This document shows positions 16,065 through 24,941 of a stretch of DNA of 64,000 bases, one piece after another. Position 1 is the first letter of the stretch, and every line of letters begins with the position of its first letter. Source of the stretch: J054 sp965221985 (GTDB lineage Bacteria; Pseudomonadota; Gammaproteobacteria; Steroidobacterales; GCA-2729495); assembly GCA_965221985.1 (NCBI GenBank), contig OZ244928.1:3100001-3164000 (forward strand), given 5' to 3'. The position numbers and the translations under genes are program-made. The notes below the pieces were generated by a model. The model saw only the letters and a program-made list of their open reading frames with translations, made no database searches and had not been told where the DNA came from.

Positions 16065-17828
16065 TCATCTACCGCGAGCAAACAGTCGATCCAAATCCTG
16101 CAGGCTCAGTGCCGACCAAGTTGGTCGGCCATGGTTGCATTGATCACTGCGCTGCGTGGTTTCCATATCACGCAAAATCGCATTCATTTCAGGAACGCCG
16201 AGGACACGGTTCGCGCGCACTGACCCATGGCAAGCCATACTGGCAAGCATCTCATCCACCCGCTGCTCGAGCCGCCCCTCTCCTGCACCTGTGCGTAAGT
16301 CCGCAATGAGATCGCGCAACAGTGCGTCGGTATCTCCGTCGCGTAGTATCGCCGGTACCGCGCGAACCGTTACCGTCTCGGGGCCCGTGCGGCTTATCGA
16401 TAGGCCCAAACGATCCAAGCAGGCCTGTTCACCTTCGAGAACATCCGCCTCTGCTCCACTCACGGACACGCGCAGGGGCACCAGCAGCGGTTGGGCTTGC
16501 AAACTACCGCGTGAATATTCCGTTTTCAGCTTTTCATAGGTAATCCGCTCGTGCGCGGCGTGAGCATCGACAATAATCAAACCTGCTTCATTTTGCGCCA
16601 GTATGTAAATGCCGTGCAGCTGCGCCAAGGCGAAACCCAGTGGCGGGACTTCCGCCGAGGGATCCGCAACGGGATTCTGCGGCCGTGCGGATAAGGCGCC
16701 ATACGTGGCTAGCGACTCCCGAATTGCGGCGGGCGAGGAAGAACGCAAGCCCAAGCCGGGCTGCTGGGGTCTTGCAGGGCCTGAGATAACCCGACGATTA
16801 AATTCAGCCGGTGGAGAGGATTCAGCACCTGCCTGGGTTTCGGCAAGGGCAGACTCAACACTGCGCCGGATAAAATCATGCACCGGCCGGCTATCCCGAA
16901 AGCGCAGCTCTTGCTTGGCCGGATGGGCATTCACGTCCACAAGCTCCGGATCCATTTCTAGATAAAGCACATAGGCCGGGAAGCGGCCATGAAAAAGCAC
17001 ATCAGCGTAGCCACGACGCACCGCACTCGCAACTACCTTGTCGCGAACCACGCGACCATTCAGTAACACATGCTGCAAATCGGCTTGGCTGCGAGAAAAA
17101 GTTGGTCTCGCGATCCAGCCCCATAGACGCATACCGTCGGCTACGTGTTCAATCCGCAAGGCGTGCTCCAGGAAAGGATCACCGCAAAGTTTTGCGATTC
17201 GCCGCTCTTGCTCTTGAGGCGTATCTGCAACCGGCAAATCCAGAATTGTTCGCTGATTGTGCGTTAAGCGAACCGCGGTTCCGAACCGGCTTAAGGCGAT
17301 TCTTTCAAGGATACGGCGCACATGCGCGAATTCCGTGCGTTCAGTCTTCATGAAGCGGCGGCGCGCGGGTACATTAAAAAACAGATCCCGAACCTCGACG
17401 CTCGTACCCTGAGGATGAGCGGCGGGTTGCGCCACCGCGGTCTCACCGTTTGCCACCTCAACGGCCCAAGCCTCATCGCTGGATCGATGACGAGACACCA
17501 GACGCAGGCTCGACACTGACGCGATGCTCGGCAGCGCCTCGCCGCGGAAACCTAGGGATGCGATATGCTCCAGGTCCGTCAGACTCGACATCTTGCTAGT
17601 TGCATGTCTTGCCAAGGCCAGGTTTAGTTCGCCCTTTTCGATACCCAAGCCATCGTCAGTCACGCGACACAGCTTAAGCCCGCCGGACTGTAGCTCAACG
17701 TCGATACGCCGGGCCCCAGCATCGAGACTGTTCTCGACCAACTCCTTGACCACCGAAGCAGGCCGCTCAACGACCTCGCCCGCCGCGATCTGATTGATCA
17801 ATTGGGGTGGCAATTGACGAATAGGCAT
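16065..17828 (-). CDS. mutL: DNA mismatch repair protein MutL (endonuclease type)
   Basis: MutL couples MutS mismatch recognition to strand cutting. The N-terminal GHKL ATPase is clear: NQIAAGEVVERPASVVKELV, DDGLGI and GFRGEAL. The C-terminal half contains DAHAAHERITYE, which fits the endonuclease motif DQHA(X)2E(X)4E except for Gln to Ala at the second position. It also has ACHGSVRA and CNHGRPT, matching the other nuclease motifs. It therefore probably nicks DNA itself, as in bacteria lacking MutH. The 587-residue length is normal. It begins 126 bases after the amidase gene. Confidence 0.97.
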   Translation of the reverse strand: MPIRQLPPQLINQIAAGEVVERPASVVKELVENSLDAGARRIDVELQSGGLKLCRVTDDGLGIEKGELNLALARHATSKMSSLTDLEHIASLGFRGEALPSIASVSSLRLVSRHRSSDEAWAVEVANGETAVAQPAAHPQGTSVEVRDLFFNVPARRRFMKTERTEFAHVRRILERIALSRFGTAVRLTHNQRTILDLPVADTPQEQERRIAKLCGDPFLEHALRIEHVADGMRLWGWIARPTFSRSQADLQHVLLNGRVVRDKVVASAVRRGYADVLFHGRFPAYVLYLEMDPELVDVNAHPAKQELRFRDSRPVHDFIRRSVESALAETQAGAESSPPAEFNRRVISGPARPQQPGLGLRSSSPAAIRESLATYGALSARPQNPVADPSAEVPPLGFALAQLHGIYILAQNEAGLIIVDAHAAHERITYEKLKTEYSRGSLQAQPLLVPLRVSVSGAEADVLEGEQACLDRLGLSISRTGPETVTVRAVPAILRDGDTDALLRDLIADLRTGAGEGRLEQRVDEMLASMACHGSVRANRVLGVPEMNAILRDMETTQRSDQCNHGRPTWSALSLQDLDRLFARGR

Positions 17829-17954
17829 GACTGTTATCTGACCCGCAAGCGAGAGGGACTCTAGCTTAGTGTCATCCGTCGCTGGGAGAAAGCAGCCTGC
17901 GCAGCCCCGACCACCGAAGCCGATTGATTACCAGTAGCGGGACCTCGTCGATGC

Positions 17955-19328
17955 CTAGGTGTCGGTTGGCCCGGGAATCCGTAGCACTTGACCGACAACA
18001 ATACGGTCATTGCGCAACTTATTGACTGCGCGAATATTTCGTAAACTGACCTTATAACGTGTTGCGATTTCGCTGAGGGTGTCGCCCCGCCGGATGACGT
18101 ACTCGCGTGGCGCCGGCGCACCGGCCTTCGCCAGTTGCGCAACGCGGGTACCAGGGGGCGGATTGGTATAAAAATAGTTCCGGACGCCAGCAAGAATGGC
18201 GGTGGCGAGGCGTTTTTGGTAGCCGGTGCTGTTGAGATTACTTTCGTCCTGGGGGTTGGAAATGAACGCCGTTTCGATCAGTACTGAGGGCACATCCGGC
18301 GACTTCAAGACCAAAAACGGTGCCTGCTGAACCTGGCGCTTGCGCAATTTAGCAAACGCGCCAAGCTCGTCCAGAATTTCATCGCCAACGTCAATACTGC
18401 TGCTCAATGACGCATTTTGTGACAGATCCAAGAGCACCGATGCCAGGGTCGGGTCCTTGTCGGTGAGGCTGACGCCACCAATCAAATCCGCGGCATTTTC
18501 TCGTTCGGCCAAACGCCGCGAAGCTTCATCGGATGCGCCCTTGTCTGAAAGCACATAGACCGTGGTGCCCCGGACACGCCGATCTCGAAAAGCATCGGCA
18601 TGGATAGACACAAACAAATCGGCGGCCGCCGCACGCGAGCGCTCCATTCGGCTGCGCAAGGTGACAAATTCATCACCCTTACGGGTCATGAAAGCGCGCA
18701 TTCCCGATTCAGCATCAATTTCGGCGGCCAGGCGCCGGGCAATTTGCATCACGACGTCTTTCTCACGCGTGCCCTTGGGACCACGGGCACCGGGATCCTT
18801 GCCACCATGGCCGGCGTCCACGGCTATCACCAAATCCCGCTGACCTACGGGTTCGGATTTTGTGGGGGCCGCCGGGGGCGACGAACGCGATGTGTTCGCA
18901 GACGTTCCCGCCGGGTCCCTTTCCAAATCGACCACTAATCGATCACCGCGATCAGCGTTGGGCGCAAGCATGAAGCTTCGCGACTGGGCCGCATGCTGAA
19001 GATCCAGAACTATGCGCACCGAGCCATCGGGTCGATTGGCGCCACGAATTCGAGTAACTGCACCCCGTCCTGACGGGAAAGGCAGTACTTTTGGCGCGAT
19101 GCGCGCGCTTTTAATATCTATGACGACCCGGGATGGTTTCCCTGCCGCAGGCGGCAAGGAAAAAACTTTGTGCTCAACGCTCCCGCTTAAGTCCAGAGCA
19201 ACCCGCGTCTGTGAATCCTTAGCGGCAATACGCACATTGTCGATACTCACCGCGGCAGCTTGCACCCCGACGCAGCCGAGCAGTATCGTGATCCCTACAA
19301 GAAGACGCTGGATTGACATGCCCCTCAA
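17955..19328 (-). CDS. amiC: N-acetylmuramoyl-L-alanine amidase with AMIN and LysM domains
   Basis: This periplasmic zinc amidase cleaves the peptide from N-acetylmuramate to split daughter cells. A signal peptide ends near VQAAA (about 25). An AMIN localisation domain spans about 28-125. The Amidase_3 domain has DAGHGGKDPGA with its zinc histidine near 172, and SIHADAF. A C-terminal LysM motif (about 410-455, RRGDTLSEIATRYKVS) should bind glycan. E. coli AmiB at this locus also has LysM, so amiB is an equally fair name. TTG 19328 has GGAG three bases upstream; ATG 19319 is also possible. Confidence 0.93.
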   Translation of the reverse strand: MRGMSIQRLLVGITILLGCVGVQAAAVSIDNVRIAAKDSQTRVALDLSGSVEHKVFSLPPAAGKPSRVVIDIKSARIAPKVLPFPSGRGAVTRIRGANRPDGSVRIVLDLQHAAQSRSFMLAPNADRGDRLVVDLERDPAGTSANTSRSSPPAAPTKSEPVGQRDLVIAVDAGHGGKDPGARGPKGTREKDVVMQIARRLAAEIDAESGMRAFMTRKGDEFVTLRSRMERSRAAAADLFVSIHADAFRDRRVRGTTVYVLSDKGASDEASRRLAERENAADLIGGVSLTDKDPTLASVLLDLSQNASLSSSIDVGDEILDELGAFAKLRKRQVQQAPFLVLKSPDVPSVLIETAFISNPQDESNLNSTGYQKRLATAILAGVRNYFYTNPPPGTRVAQLAKAGAPAPREYVIRRGDTLSEIATRYKVSLRNIRAVNKLRNDRIVVGQVLRIPGPTDT

Positions 19329-19392
19329 GAACTCCGGCCATGGCCCAAAACTGCTCAGAAATTAGCAGCTTAGTTTCCTTTTCTTTATCAAA

Positions 19393-19420
19393 ATTATATA
19401 GATAGAATTTATTTCTACAA
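19393..19420 (-). promoter_or_regulatory. Candidate sigma-70 promoter upstream of the amidase-mutL-miaA-hfq genes
   Basis: On the minus strand, TTGTAG (19420-19415) and a perfect TATAAT (19398-19393) are spaced by 16 bases inside a small AT-rich patch. The -35 overlaps the last codons of tsaE. It would start transcription about 55-60 bases before the amidase, giving the downstream cluster its own promoter. Confidence 0.65.
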
Positions 19421-19912
19421 GAGCCCTGAAGGCTGCAGCCTACCCCAGCTTGACAGGGCCTTGCGAAACGCTGGCCGGGCCGCACACCACTCGGCCCGTC
19501 GTCCTGGCGGCGCCAGGCTTAGAGTGAGCTGCAAATCGGGCGGCGCCAAGGCCTCAGCAGCCTTTTCTGGCCATTCGATCACCAGCAATTCGCCCGGCGC
19601 GGGCAATTCAGCGAGCCCCAGCTCGTAGGCCTCTTGCGGCGATCGAAGCCGGTAGAGATCCACGTGATAAACGCGCCCACAGGCTAGGTCGTAGGGTTCA
19701 ATCAAGGTATAGCTTGGACTGGGCACTCGGCCGGAGTGACCCAGGCTTCTCAATAACCCCCGCACCAAGCTTGTTTTACCAGCCCCCAACTCGCCCTGTA
19801 GCCAGACAGAAACACCGGAGGCCAACCCGGGCTCAAGAATACTTGCCAAGCGCGCGCCCAGGGCGGTCGTCGCGTCAGCATTGGGCAGATCTATACCCGC
19901 GGATTTAGACAT
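19415..19912 (-). CDS. tsaE: tRNA threonylcarbamoyladenosine biosynthesis ATPase TsaE
   Basis: TsaE is the ATPase that, with TsaB and TsaD, makes the t6A modification at tRNA position 37. Walker A is LQGELGAGKTSLVRGLL at about 38-54. SPSYTLIEPY near 70 and HVDLYRL near 85 are family signatures, and VIEWPEKA follows. Length 165 is normal. The start overlaps the end of nnr by 22 bases, indicating coupled expression. Confidence 0.96.
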   Translation of the reverse strand: MSKSAGIDLPNADATTALGARLASILEPGLASGVSVWLQGELGAGKTSLVRGLLRSLGHSGRVPSPSYTLIEPYDLACGRVYHVDLYRLRSPQEAYELGLAELPAPGELLVIEWPEKAAEALAPPDLQLTLSLAPPGRRAEWCAARPAFRKALSSWGRLQPSGLL

Positions 19913-21378
19913 GGTCTTAACTGCGCCAGGAGATCCGTGGGGATTAGGCCTCGCTCACCCTGGGCGGCGGCCGCGTCTCCGGCGCGGGCGTGAACAAACG
20001 CGGCCGCGGCGGCACAATCCAAAGGCTGCTCCGGAAATTGCGCCCATAGACCCGCCGCCAATCCCGTCAGCACGTCACCCATACCGGCGACGGCCATCCC
20101 GGGGTTACCGGCGTCGATCAACCAAGGCAGCGTTTGCCGGTCACCGATAAGGCTGCCCCGGCCTTTTAGGACGACGGTACCGCCATAACGATCCACCAAT
20201 TCCTGCAGGCCGGCCAAACGATCAGCTTGCAGCTCAGCGGTTTCTTTGCCGAGCAAACGAGCAGCCTCGCCTGGGTGGGGGGTGAGAATCCAGTCGTTCT
20301 GACGGCGGGGCTCATCGGCTAAAAGATTCAAGGCGTCGGCGTCGAGTACCTTGGGGACTGGAACGGGCAGTACACGATTCAACAGGGCCATGGCCCAATC
20401 ATCGCAACCCAATCCCGGACCCAAAGCCAAGACCGTGGCTTTTGCGAGCACCGGATCAAGGTCATCAAGCTGCTCGATACCCACGCACATGAGTTCCGGA
20501 CGCTGCCCCACCACCGCCGCGATGTTCTCGGGTCGCGTTGCAACGGTCACCAAGCCAGCCCCGCCGCGCAGCGCCGCTTCGCCCGCGAGACGCACGGCAC
20601 CCGGCATACCTCGATTGCCACCAATCACGAGGACATGACCATACAGGCCTTTGTGGGCGGTAGCCGGCCGCGCTCTTAACAAGCGACACAACTGATCCTC
20701 ATGGTAGATGGCCAGAGTCGCTTTCGCCTGCTTACGTACGGCGACCGGAATATCGAGATCGGAAAAAACGACATGGCCGCAATAGTCAGGGCCTGAACCC
20801 AAATAGAGCCCCTGCTTGCGGCCCACGAAACTGGCGGTGAGATCAGCCTGTACCGCTGCCCCCATCACTGCGCCGGTATCGCCATTGATGCCACTGGGTA
20901 CATCCACGGCCACGACTTTCGCTTTGCTGGCATTCACCGCCTCAACGGCGTCCTGGTAAGCGCCGGCAACGGCACGGTCAAGTCCCGTACCTAGCAAAGC
21001 ATCCACGATCACATCCGCCGAATCGCACAAGCTGCCGTCAAATTCCTTTACCTCACCACCAGCCCGGTGAAAATCGCGCCATGCGGAGGCCGCGTCACCG
21101 CCCAAGGATTGCGGGGGCTTAATGGCGACGAGATCAACCGCTAAGCCCGCGGCCCGGGCCAATGTCGCGATCACGTAACCGTCACCCGCATTGTTGCCCG
21201 CGCCACAAAGCACCAACCAAGTTTTTGCCGCCGGCCAACGCTCGTAAGCTGCCTCAAACGCAAATCTTCCGGCGCGCTGCATGAGGGAGTAGCCGGGAAC
21301 CCCATGCTCAGAGATGCTTGCCTGGTCCATGGCACGGACCTCACTGCAACTGAATAGGTACTTCAAACCGGATGACAT
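19891..21378 (-). CDS. nnr: Bifunctional NAD(P)H-hydrate epimerase / ADP-dependent dehydratase
   Basis: Nnr repairs hydrated NAD(P)H. The N-terminal YjeF_N epimerase domain (about 10-215) has CGAGNNAGDGYVIA and DALLGTGLDR. The C-terminal carbohydrate-kinase-like domain (about 230-490) has VIGGNRGMPGA, the segment LTPHPGEAARLL and the nucleotide loop GNPGMAVAGMGDVLTG. Both active halves look intact and length is normal (495). It heads the leftward cluster. Only 45 bases separate it from divergent queG. A TATAAT on its strand lies about 7 bases from the ATG, so the leader would be very short if used. Confidence 0.96.
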   Translation of the reverse strand: MSSGLKYLFSCSEVRAMDQASISEHGVPGYSLMQRAGRFAFEAAYERWPAAKTWLVLCGAGNNAGDGYVIATLARAAGLAVDLVAIKPPQSLGGDAASAWRDFHRAGGEVKEFDGSLCDSADVIVDALLGTGLDRAVAGAYQDAVEAVNASKAKVVAVDVPSGINGDTGAVMGAAVQADLTASFVGRKQGLYLGSGPDYCGHVVFSDLDIPVAVRKQAKATLAIYHEDQLCRLLRARPATAHKGLYGHVLVIGGNRGMPGAVRLAGEAALRGGAGLVTVATRPENIAAVVGQRPELMCVGIEQLDDLDPVLAKATVLALGPGLGCDDWAMALLNRVLPVPVPKVLDADALNLLADEPRRQNDWILTPHPGEAARLLGKETAELQADRLAGLQELVDRYGGTVVLKGRGSLIGDRQTLPWLIDAGNPGMAVAGMGDVLTGLAAGLWAQFPEQPLDCAAAAAFVHARAGDAAAAQGERGLIPTDLLAQLRPCLNPRV

Positions 21379-21423
21379 TCAAGAATTATACTGGGCCGCC
21401 CGTCGACTGCTTTAGATAATTTC

Positions 21424-22512
21424 ATGCAGGAAAGTCAAACACTGGTAAACAAAATGCGCGATTGGGCGGCCGACCTAGGCTTTCAGGCGCTGGGTATCGC
21501 CGGTACCGGCCTAGGCGACGTGGAGCAGCAACTAGAAGCCTGGCTTGCACGGAACTTTCACGGCGAAATGGAATACCTCGCCAAGCACGGTAGGCGCCGC
21601 ACTCGACCTACCCAACTGGTACCCGGTACCCGTAGCATCATCATGCTGCGCATGGATCATCTGCCCGAGAATGTCCGTGCTGCCAGCCAACAACTGAATC
21701 GCAACAGCCGTGCTTATATCGCTCGCTACGCGTTGGGCCGCGACTATCACAAGCTCATGCGGCGCCGAGTGCAACAACTGGCCAGCCTTATTGAAGCGCA
21801 AATTGGTCCCTTCGGTTATCGCGCCTTCGTGGACAGTGCACCGGTCATGGAAAAGCCCTTGGCCGCCCGTGCCGGTTTGGGCTGGCAAGGCAAACACACC
21901 AATCTCATCAACAAGTCGGCCGGGTCGTTTTTTCTACTCGGCACGCTATACACAAATTTGTCCTTACCTGCGGACGACCCCACAGTGGACCACTGCGGCA
22001 GCTGTCGGACTTGTCTTGATGTTTGTCCGACCCAGGCCATTGTGGCGCCCTATCAACTGGATGCTCGGCGCTGCATCTCCTATCTGACCATCGAACTCAA
22101 AGGCAGCATCCCGGTAGCACTGCGTTCGGCCATCGGCAATCGAATTTTCGGCTGTGATGATTGCCAGCTATTTTGTCCCTGGAATAAATTCGCCAAAAAA
22201 ACTTGCGAAGGTGATTTTCAAGCTCGACATGGTCTGGATGATGTAGAACTGACTGAACTCTTTGCTTGGACTCAAGAAGTTTGGCAAGAAAAAACTCAAG
22301 GTAGCGCCCTGCGTCGCCCCGGCTTTGACGGCTGGCTGCGCAATATTGCCGTCGCACTCGGCAACGCTACGCCTAGCGAGGCGATTCGAAGCGCTCTGCG
22401 GGCGCGGGCTGATCACCCCTCGCCCATGGTGCGTGAACACGTTCGGTGGGCTTTAGCGCAGCAAGAATCCGCTCGCCACGAAGCGAAGCGATCAGCCACG
22501 CAAGTCGACTAA
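21424..22512 (+). CDS. queG: Epoxyqueuosine reductase QueG
   Basis: QueG performs the last step to queuosine in tRNA, reducing epoxyqueuosine with cobalamin and two [4Fe-4S] clusters. Two cluster motifs are visible: CGSCRTCLDVCPTQA near 193-207 and GCDDCQLFCPWN near 240-251. The N-terminal MEYLAKHGRRRTRP segment is typical. The 362-residue length is normal. It is divergent from nnr, as in E. coli, and followed by a clean terminator. Confidence 0.97.
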   Translation: MQESQTLVNKMRDWAADLGFQALGIAGTGLGDVEQQLEAWLARNFHGEMEYLAKHGRRRTRPTQLVPGTRSIIMLRMDHLPENVRAASQQLNRNSRAYIARYALGRDYHKLMRRRVQQLASLIEAQIGPFGYRAFVDSAPVMEKPLAARAGLGWQGKHTNLINKSAGSFFLLGTLYTNLSLPADDPTVDHCGSCRTCLDVCPTQAIVAPYQLDARRCISYLTIELKGSIPVALRSAIGNRIFGCDDCQLFCPWNKFAKKTCEGDFQARHGLDDVELTELFAWTQEVWQEKTQGSALRRPGFDGWLRNIAVALGNATPSEAIRSALRARADHPSPMVREHVRWALAQQESARHEAKRSATQVD

Positions 22513-22535
22513 GTCGCACCGGAATCAAGGCATAA

Positions 22536-22565
22536 AAAAAGCCCCGTTGAACGACGGGGCTTTTT
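22536..22565. terminator. Rho-independent terminator, bidirectional
   Basis: GCCCCGT(TGAACG)ACGGGGC is flanked by an A run on the left and TTTTT on the right. It can end queG on the plus strand and the convergent PEP-CTERM-like gene on the minus strand. Confidence 0.93.
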
Positions 22566-22587
22566 GATAATTACCGTAGCTTGCTCG

Positions 22588-23094
22588 TTAACGTGGCACC
22601 GCAACCCAGCGTCGCAGACCAAAGGCAGCCAAGCCAGCAAGTATTAGGGCTAGACCCGCAGGCTCACTCAGCGCAACCGATTTCGGCGTGACACCGATTT
22701 TGGAAAAGAGCGATACGCTCTTCCACTTGATGGAACCGTCTTTGCTGAGGCCACAGCCGGTGAAAAGGCAGCCAAAACCGACACCGTCTCCACCCAGGTT
22801 CCAGTTCTGCCCTAGGCTAGTAACGCGTAGATCGCTGGGCTTAAACAGGAAGAAGTCCGGCTGGCCGCTCCAAACGCCCATGGAATTTCCATTCTTGAAG
22901 CCTTCAATCATGAAGCTGAGCAAATCGCCCACCCGCACGCGGCGCTGTCCGTCATCCTGATAACTGAACATGCCGGCGAGGCTATAGCCATTGGACCCAC
23001 TCCAACTCACGTTGTAGCTCATTGGTCCCGCCATCACGCTGCTGGCCACCAAGCTCAGGACTACCCCCAAACCGACCTTTCTTATGGTTTTCAA
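22588..23094 (-). CDS. Small secreted protein with PEP-CTERM-like sorting signal
   Basis: This 168-residue protein has a signal peptide (basic KTIRK, hydrophobic core, cut near SVMAG) and a C-terminus reading SEPAGLALILAGLAAFGLRRW. That is the PEP-CTERM layout: an EP dipeptide, a membrane helix and an arginine cluster, with Ser in place of the usual Pro. Such proteins are sorted by exosortase and often linked to exopolysaccharide. The middle is Gly/Ser/aromatic-rich and unrecognised; it contains a single close Cys pair. TTG 23094 has GGAG 8 bases upstream. An earlier TTG at 23115 lacks a site. No exosortase gene lies in the window. Confidence 0.72.
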   Translation of the reverse strand: MKTIRKVGLGVVLSLVASSVMAGPMSYNVSWSGSNGYSLAGMFSYQDDGQRRVRVGDLLSFMIEGFKNGNSMGVWSGQPDFFLFKPSDLRVTSLGQNWNLGGDGVGFGCLFTGCGLSKDGSIKWKSVSLFSKIGVTPKSVALSEPAGLALILAGLAAFGLRRWVAVPR

Positions 23095-23132
23095 AGCCCT
23101 TACTCCGTCGATCAATTACCAAAACTAGACAT

Positions 23133-23160
23133 AACATATTGTAGCTAAGTCCCAGCTCAA
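23133..23160 (-). promoter_or_regulatory. Possible promoter of the PEP-CTERM-like gene
   Basis: On the minus strand TTGAGC (23160-23155) and TATGTT (23138-23133) are spaced by 16 bases, about 39 bases before the start codon. An overlapping TACAAT offers an alternative -10. The match is moderate. Confidence 0.35.
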
Positions 23161-23215
23161 TTCCTAACTGTTCCAGTTTCTAATAGAATCGCTTAACTAT
23201 TTGAAAAATATATTA

Positions 23216-24070
23216 TTAGCCTAAATTGACAATTGTTAAATTGTCGATCAGTCGGGCCGGCCCGCACTGTGCCGCGGCTAGGATCACGAAGTCACCCGTA
23301 TTTGGACCGGGCAGTGACAAGTCATCGGCAACGCGCACGGCGAAATAGTCCGGCGTGAGATCCGCGGCGCGCAACTGGGCGCAACCGGCCTCTTCCAGAA
23401 TCGAATACTCACGCTCGCCAGCTACGATGCGCGCAGCGCAAGCCTTCAGCGATGCGTAGATTTGCGCCGCCGAAGCCCTTTGAGTCTCGTTAAGGTACTG
23501 GTTGCGCGAACTCATGGCCAAGCCATCATCTTCACGCTGGGTCGGCCCCGAGACAATATCCGTAGCTAAGTGCAAGTCGGCAATCATGCGCTGAATGATT
23601 TTTAGCTGTTGATAGTCCTTCTGACCAAACACAGCAAGTTGCGGTTGCACAATATTGATCAACCGACAAACCACCGCGGTCACGCCGTCAAAATGCCCGG
23701 GCCTGGATGCGCCACAGAGAATTTCTGACAGTCCGGGCACCGAGACCTTGGTCATCGATTCGACACCGAAGGGGTACATCTCTTGCTCATCGGGCACAAA
23801 CAACAAATCTGTCGTAGCGCCGCGAAGACGCTCGCGATCTTCATCCAAGGTCCGCGGGTAAGCGGTGAAATCCTCCTTGGGACCGAACTGGGAGGGATTC
23901 ACGAACAAGCTCACAACCACGCGATCAGCTTGCCCACGCGCTAGATCAACCAAACTCATATGCCCTTGGTGCAAATTTCCCATAGTGGGAACCAAGGCAA
24001 CCCGCTCGCCCGCCCTCTGCCATTGAGAAACTCGGCGCCGAACTTCTTCGACCTTACAAATGGTCCTCAT
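23216..24070 (-). CDS. panC: Pantothenate synthetase
   Basis: PanC condenses pantoate with beta-alanine using ATP, the last step to vitamin B5. Motifs are PTMGNLHQGHMSLV near 27-40 (with HxGH), FVNPSQFG near 57-64, GQKDYQQLKII, and the KMSKS-like MSSRNQYL. From ATG 24070 the protein has 284 residues with the usual N-terminus. An upstream TTG at 24103 would overlap the end of panB and lengthen the protein unnaturally. It follows panB by 20 bases. Confidence 0.97.
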   Translation of the reverse strand: MRTICKVEEVRRRVSQWQRAGERVALVPTMGNLHQGHMSLVDLARGQADRVVVSLFVNPSQFGPKEDFTAYPRTLDEDRERLRGATTDLLFVPDEQEMYPFGVESMTKVSVPGLSEILCGASRPGHFDGVTAVVCRLINIVQPQLAVFGQKDYQQLKIIQRMIADLHLATDIVSGPTQREDDGLAMSSRNQYLNETQRASAAQIYASLKACAARIVAGEREYSILEEAGCAQLRAADLTPDYFAVRVADDLSLPGPNTGDFVILAAAQCGPARLIDNLTIVNLG

Positions 24071-24090
24071 GGATTCGATGCTGCCCCGAC

Positions 24091-24921
24091 TTAGGAAAAG
24101 CAATGCTCGGGCGCTGGGTATTCGCGCTTTTTAACGGCCTCGACAAAAGCTTCACAAGCATCCCGCGCGGAACTCCTGCCCGGCAAAAAGTTTTGCACAA
24201 ACCGTGGCATGGGGCCCTGAGTAATGCCCAATACGTCGTACAAAACCAGTATCTGTCCGTCGACGGAGGGTCCAGCACCAATCCCAATCACGGGCACATC
24301 CACAGCGTCTCGTACCGCCGCGCCCAACTCGCTGGGCACACATTCGAGTAATACGATATCCGCGCCCACATCCTGCAAGGCAAGGGCATCTTCGACCATG
24401 CGTTTGGCTTGTTCGGTATCGCGGCCCTGCACTTTGAATCCACCGATCTTATGTACCGACTGCGGCCGCAATCCTAAATGCGCGCAGACGGGAATATCGT
24501 GGTCGGTCAAATGCCGGACTATGCTGACCTGACTCGCCCCGCCCTCCAGTTTTACCATCATCGCGCCGCCCAACTGCATCAAGCGCACCGCGTTTTCCAG
24601 CGCTTGATTTTCGTTGCTATAACTCATGAAGGGCATATCTGCGACCAGAAAGGCACGACGCAAACCCCGGGCAACACTCCGTGAATGGTAAATAATGTCA
24701 TCCACGGTAACCGGCACTGTGGTGTCATGCCCCTGAATGACCATACCCAGGCTGTCACCAACCAAGACCAAGTCCGTACCGGCTTCATCCACAAGTTGAG
24801 CAAAGCTGGCGTCATAGGCTGTCAAACAAGCGATGGGTTCAGCTTCAGCCTTCATGCCAGCCAAGGTGGATACGTTGACGGGCGGCTTTGCCATGCCCCG
24901 CTGTTGCAATTGCTTGTACAT
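24091..24921 (-). CDS. panB: 3-methyl-2-oxobutanoate hydroxymethyltransferase
   Basis: PanB adds a hydroxymethyl group from methylene-tetrahydrofolate to ketoisovalerate, starting pantothenate synthesis. Signatures are LTAYDASFAQL near 33, LVGDSLGMVIQGHDTTVPVT near 54-73, and ECVPSELG. The start at 24921 has GGGAG 8 bases upstream and yields 276 residues. The longer frame to 24999 would run back into the kinase gene and adds non-family residues. It forms an operon with the kinase, folK and panC. Confidence 0.97.
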   Translation of the reverse strand: MYKQLQQRGMAKPPVNVSTLAGMKAEAEPIACLTAYDASFAQLVDEAGTDLVLVGDSLGMVIQGHDTTVPVTVDDIIYHSRSVARGLRRAFLVADMPFMSYSNENQALENAVRLMQLGGAMMVKLEGGASQVSIVRHLTDHDIPVCAHLGLRPQSVHKIGGFKVQGRDTEQAKRMVEDALALQDVGADIVLLECVPSELGAAVRDAVDVPVIGIGAGPSVDGQILVLYDVLGITQGPMPRFVQNFLPGRSSARDACEAFVEAVKKREYPAPEHCFS

Positions 24922-24941
24922 AGATCGAACTCCCGTCGCCC

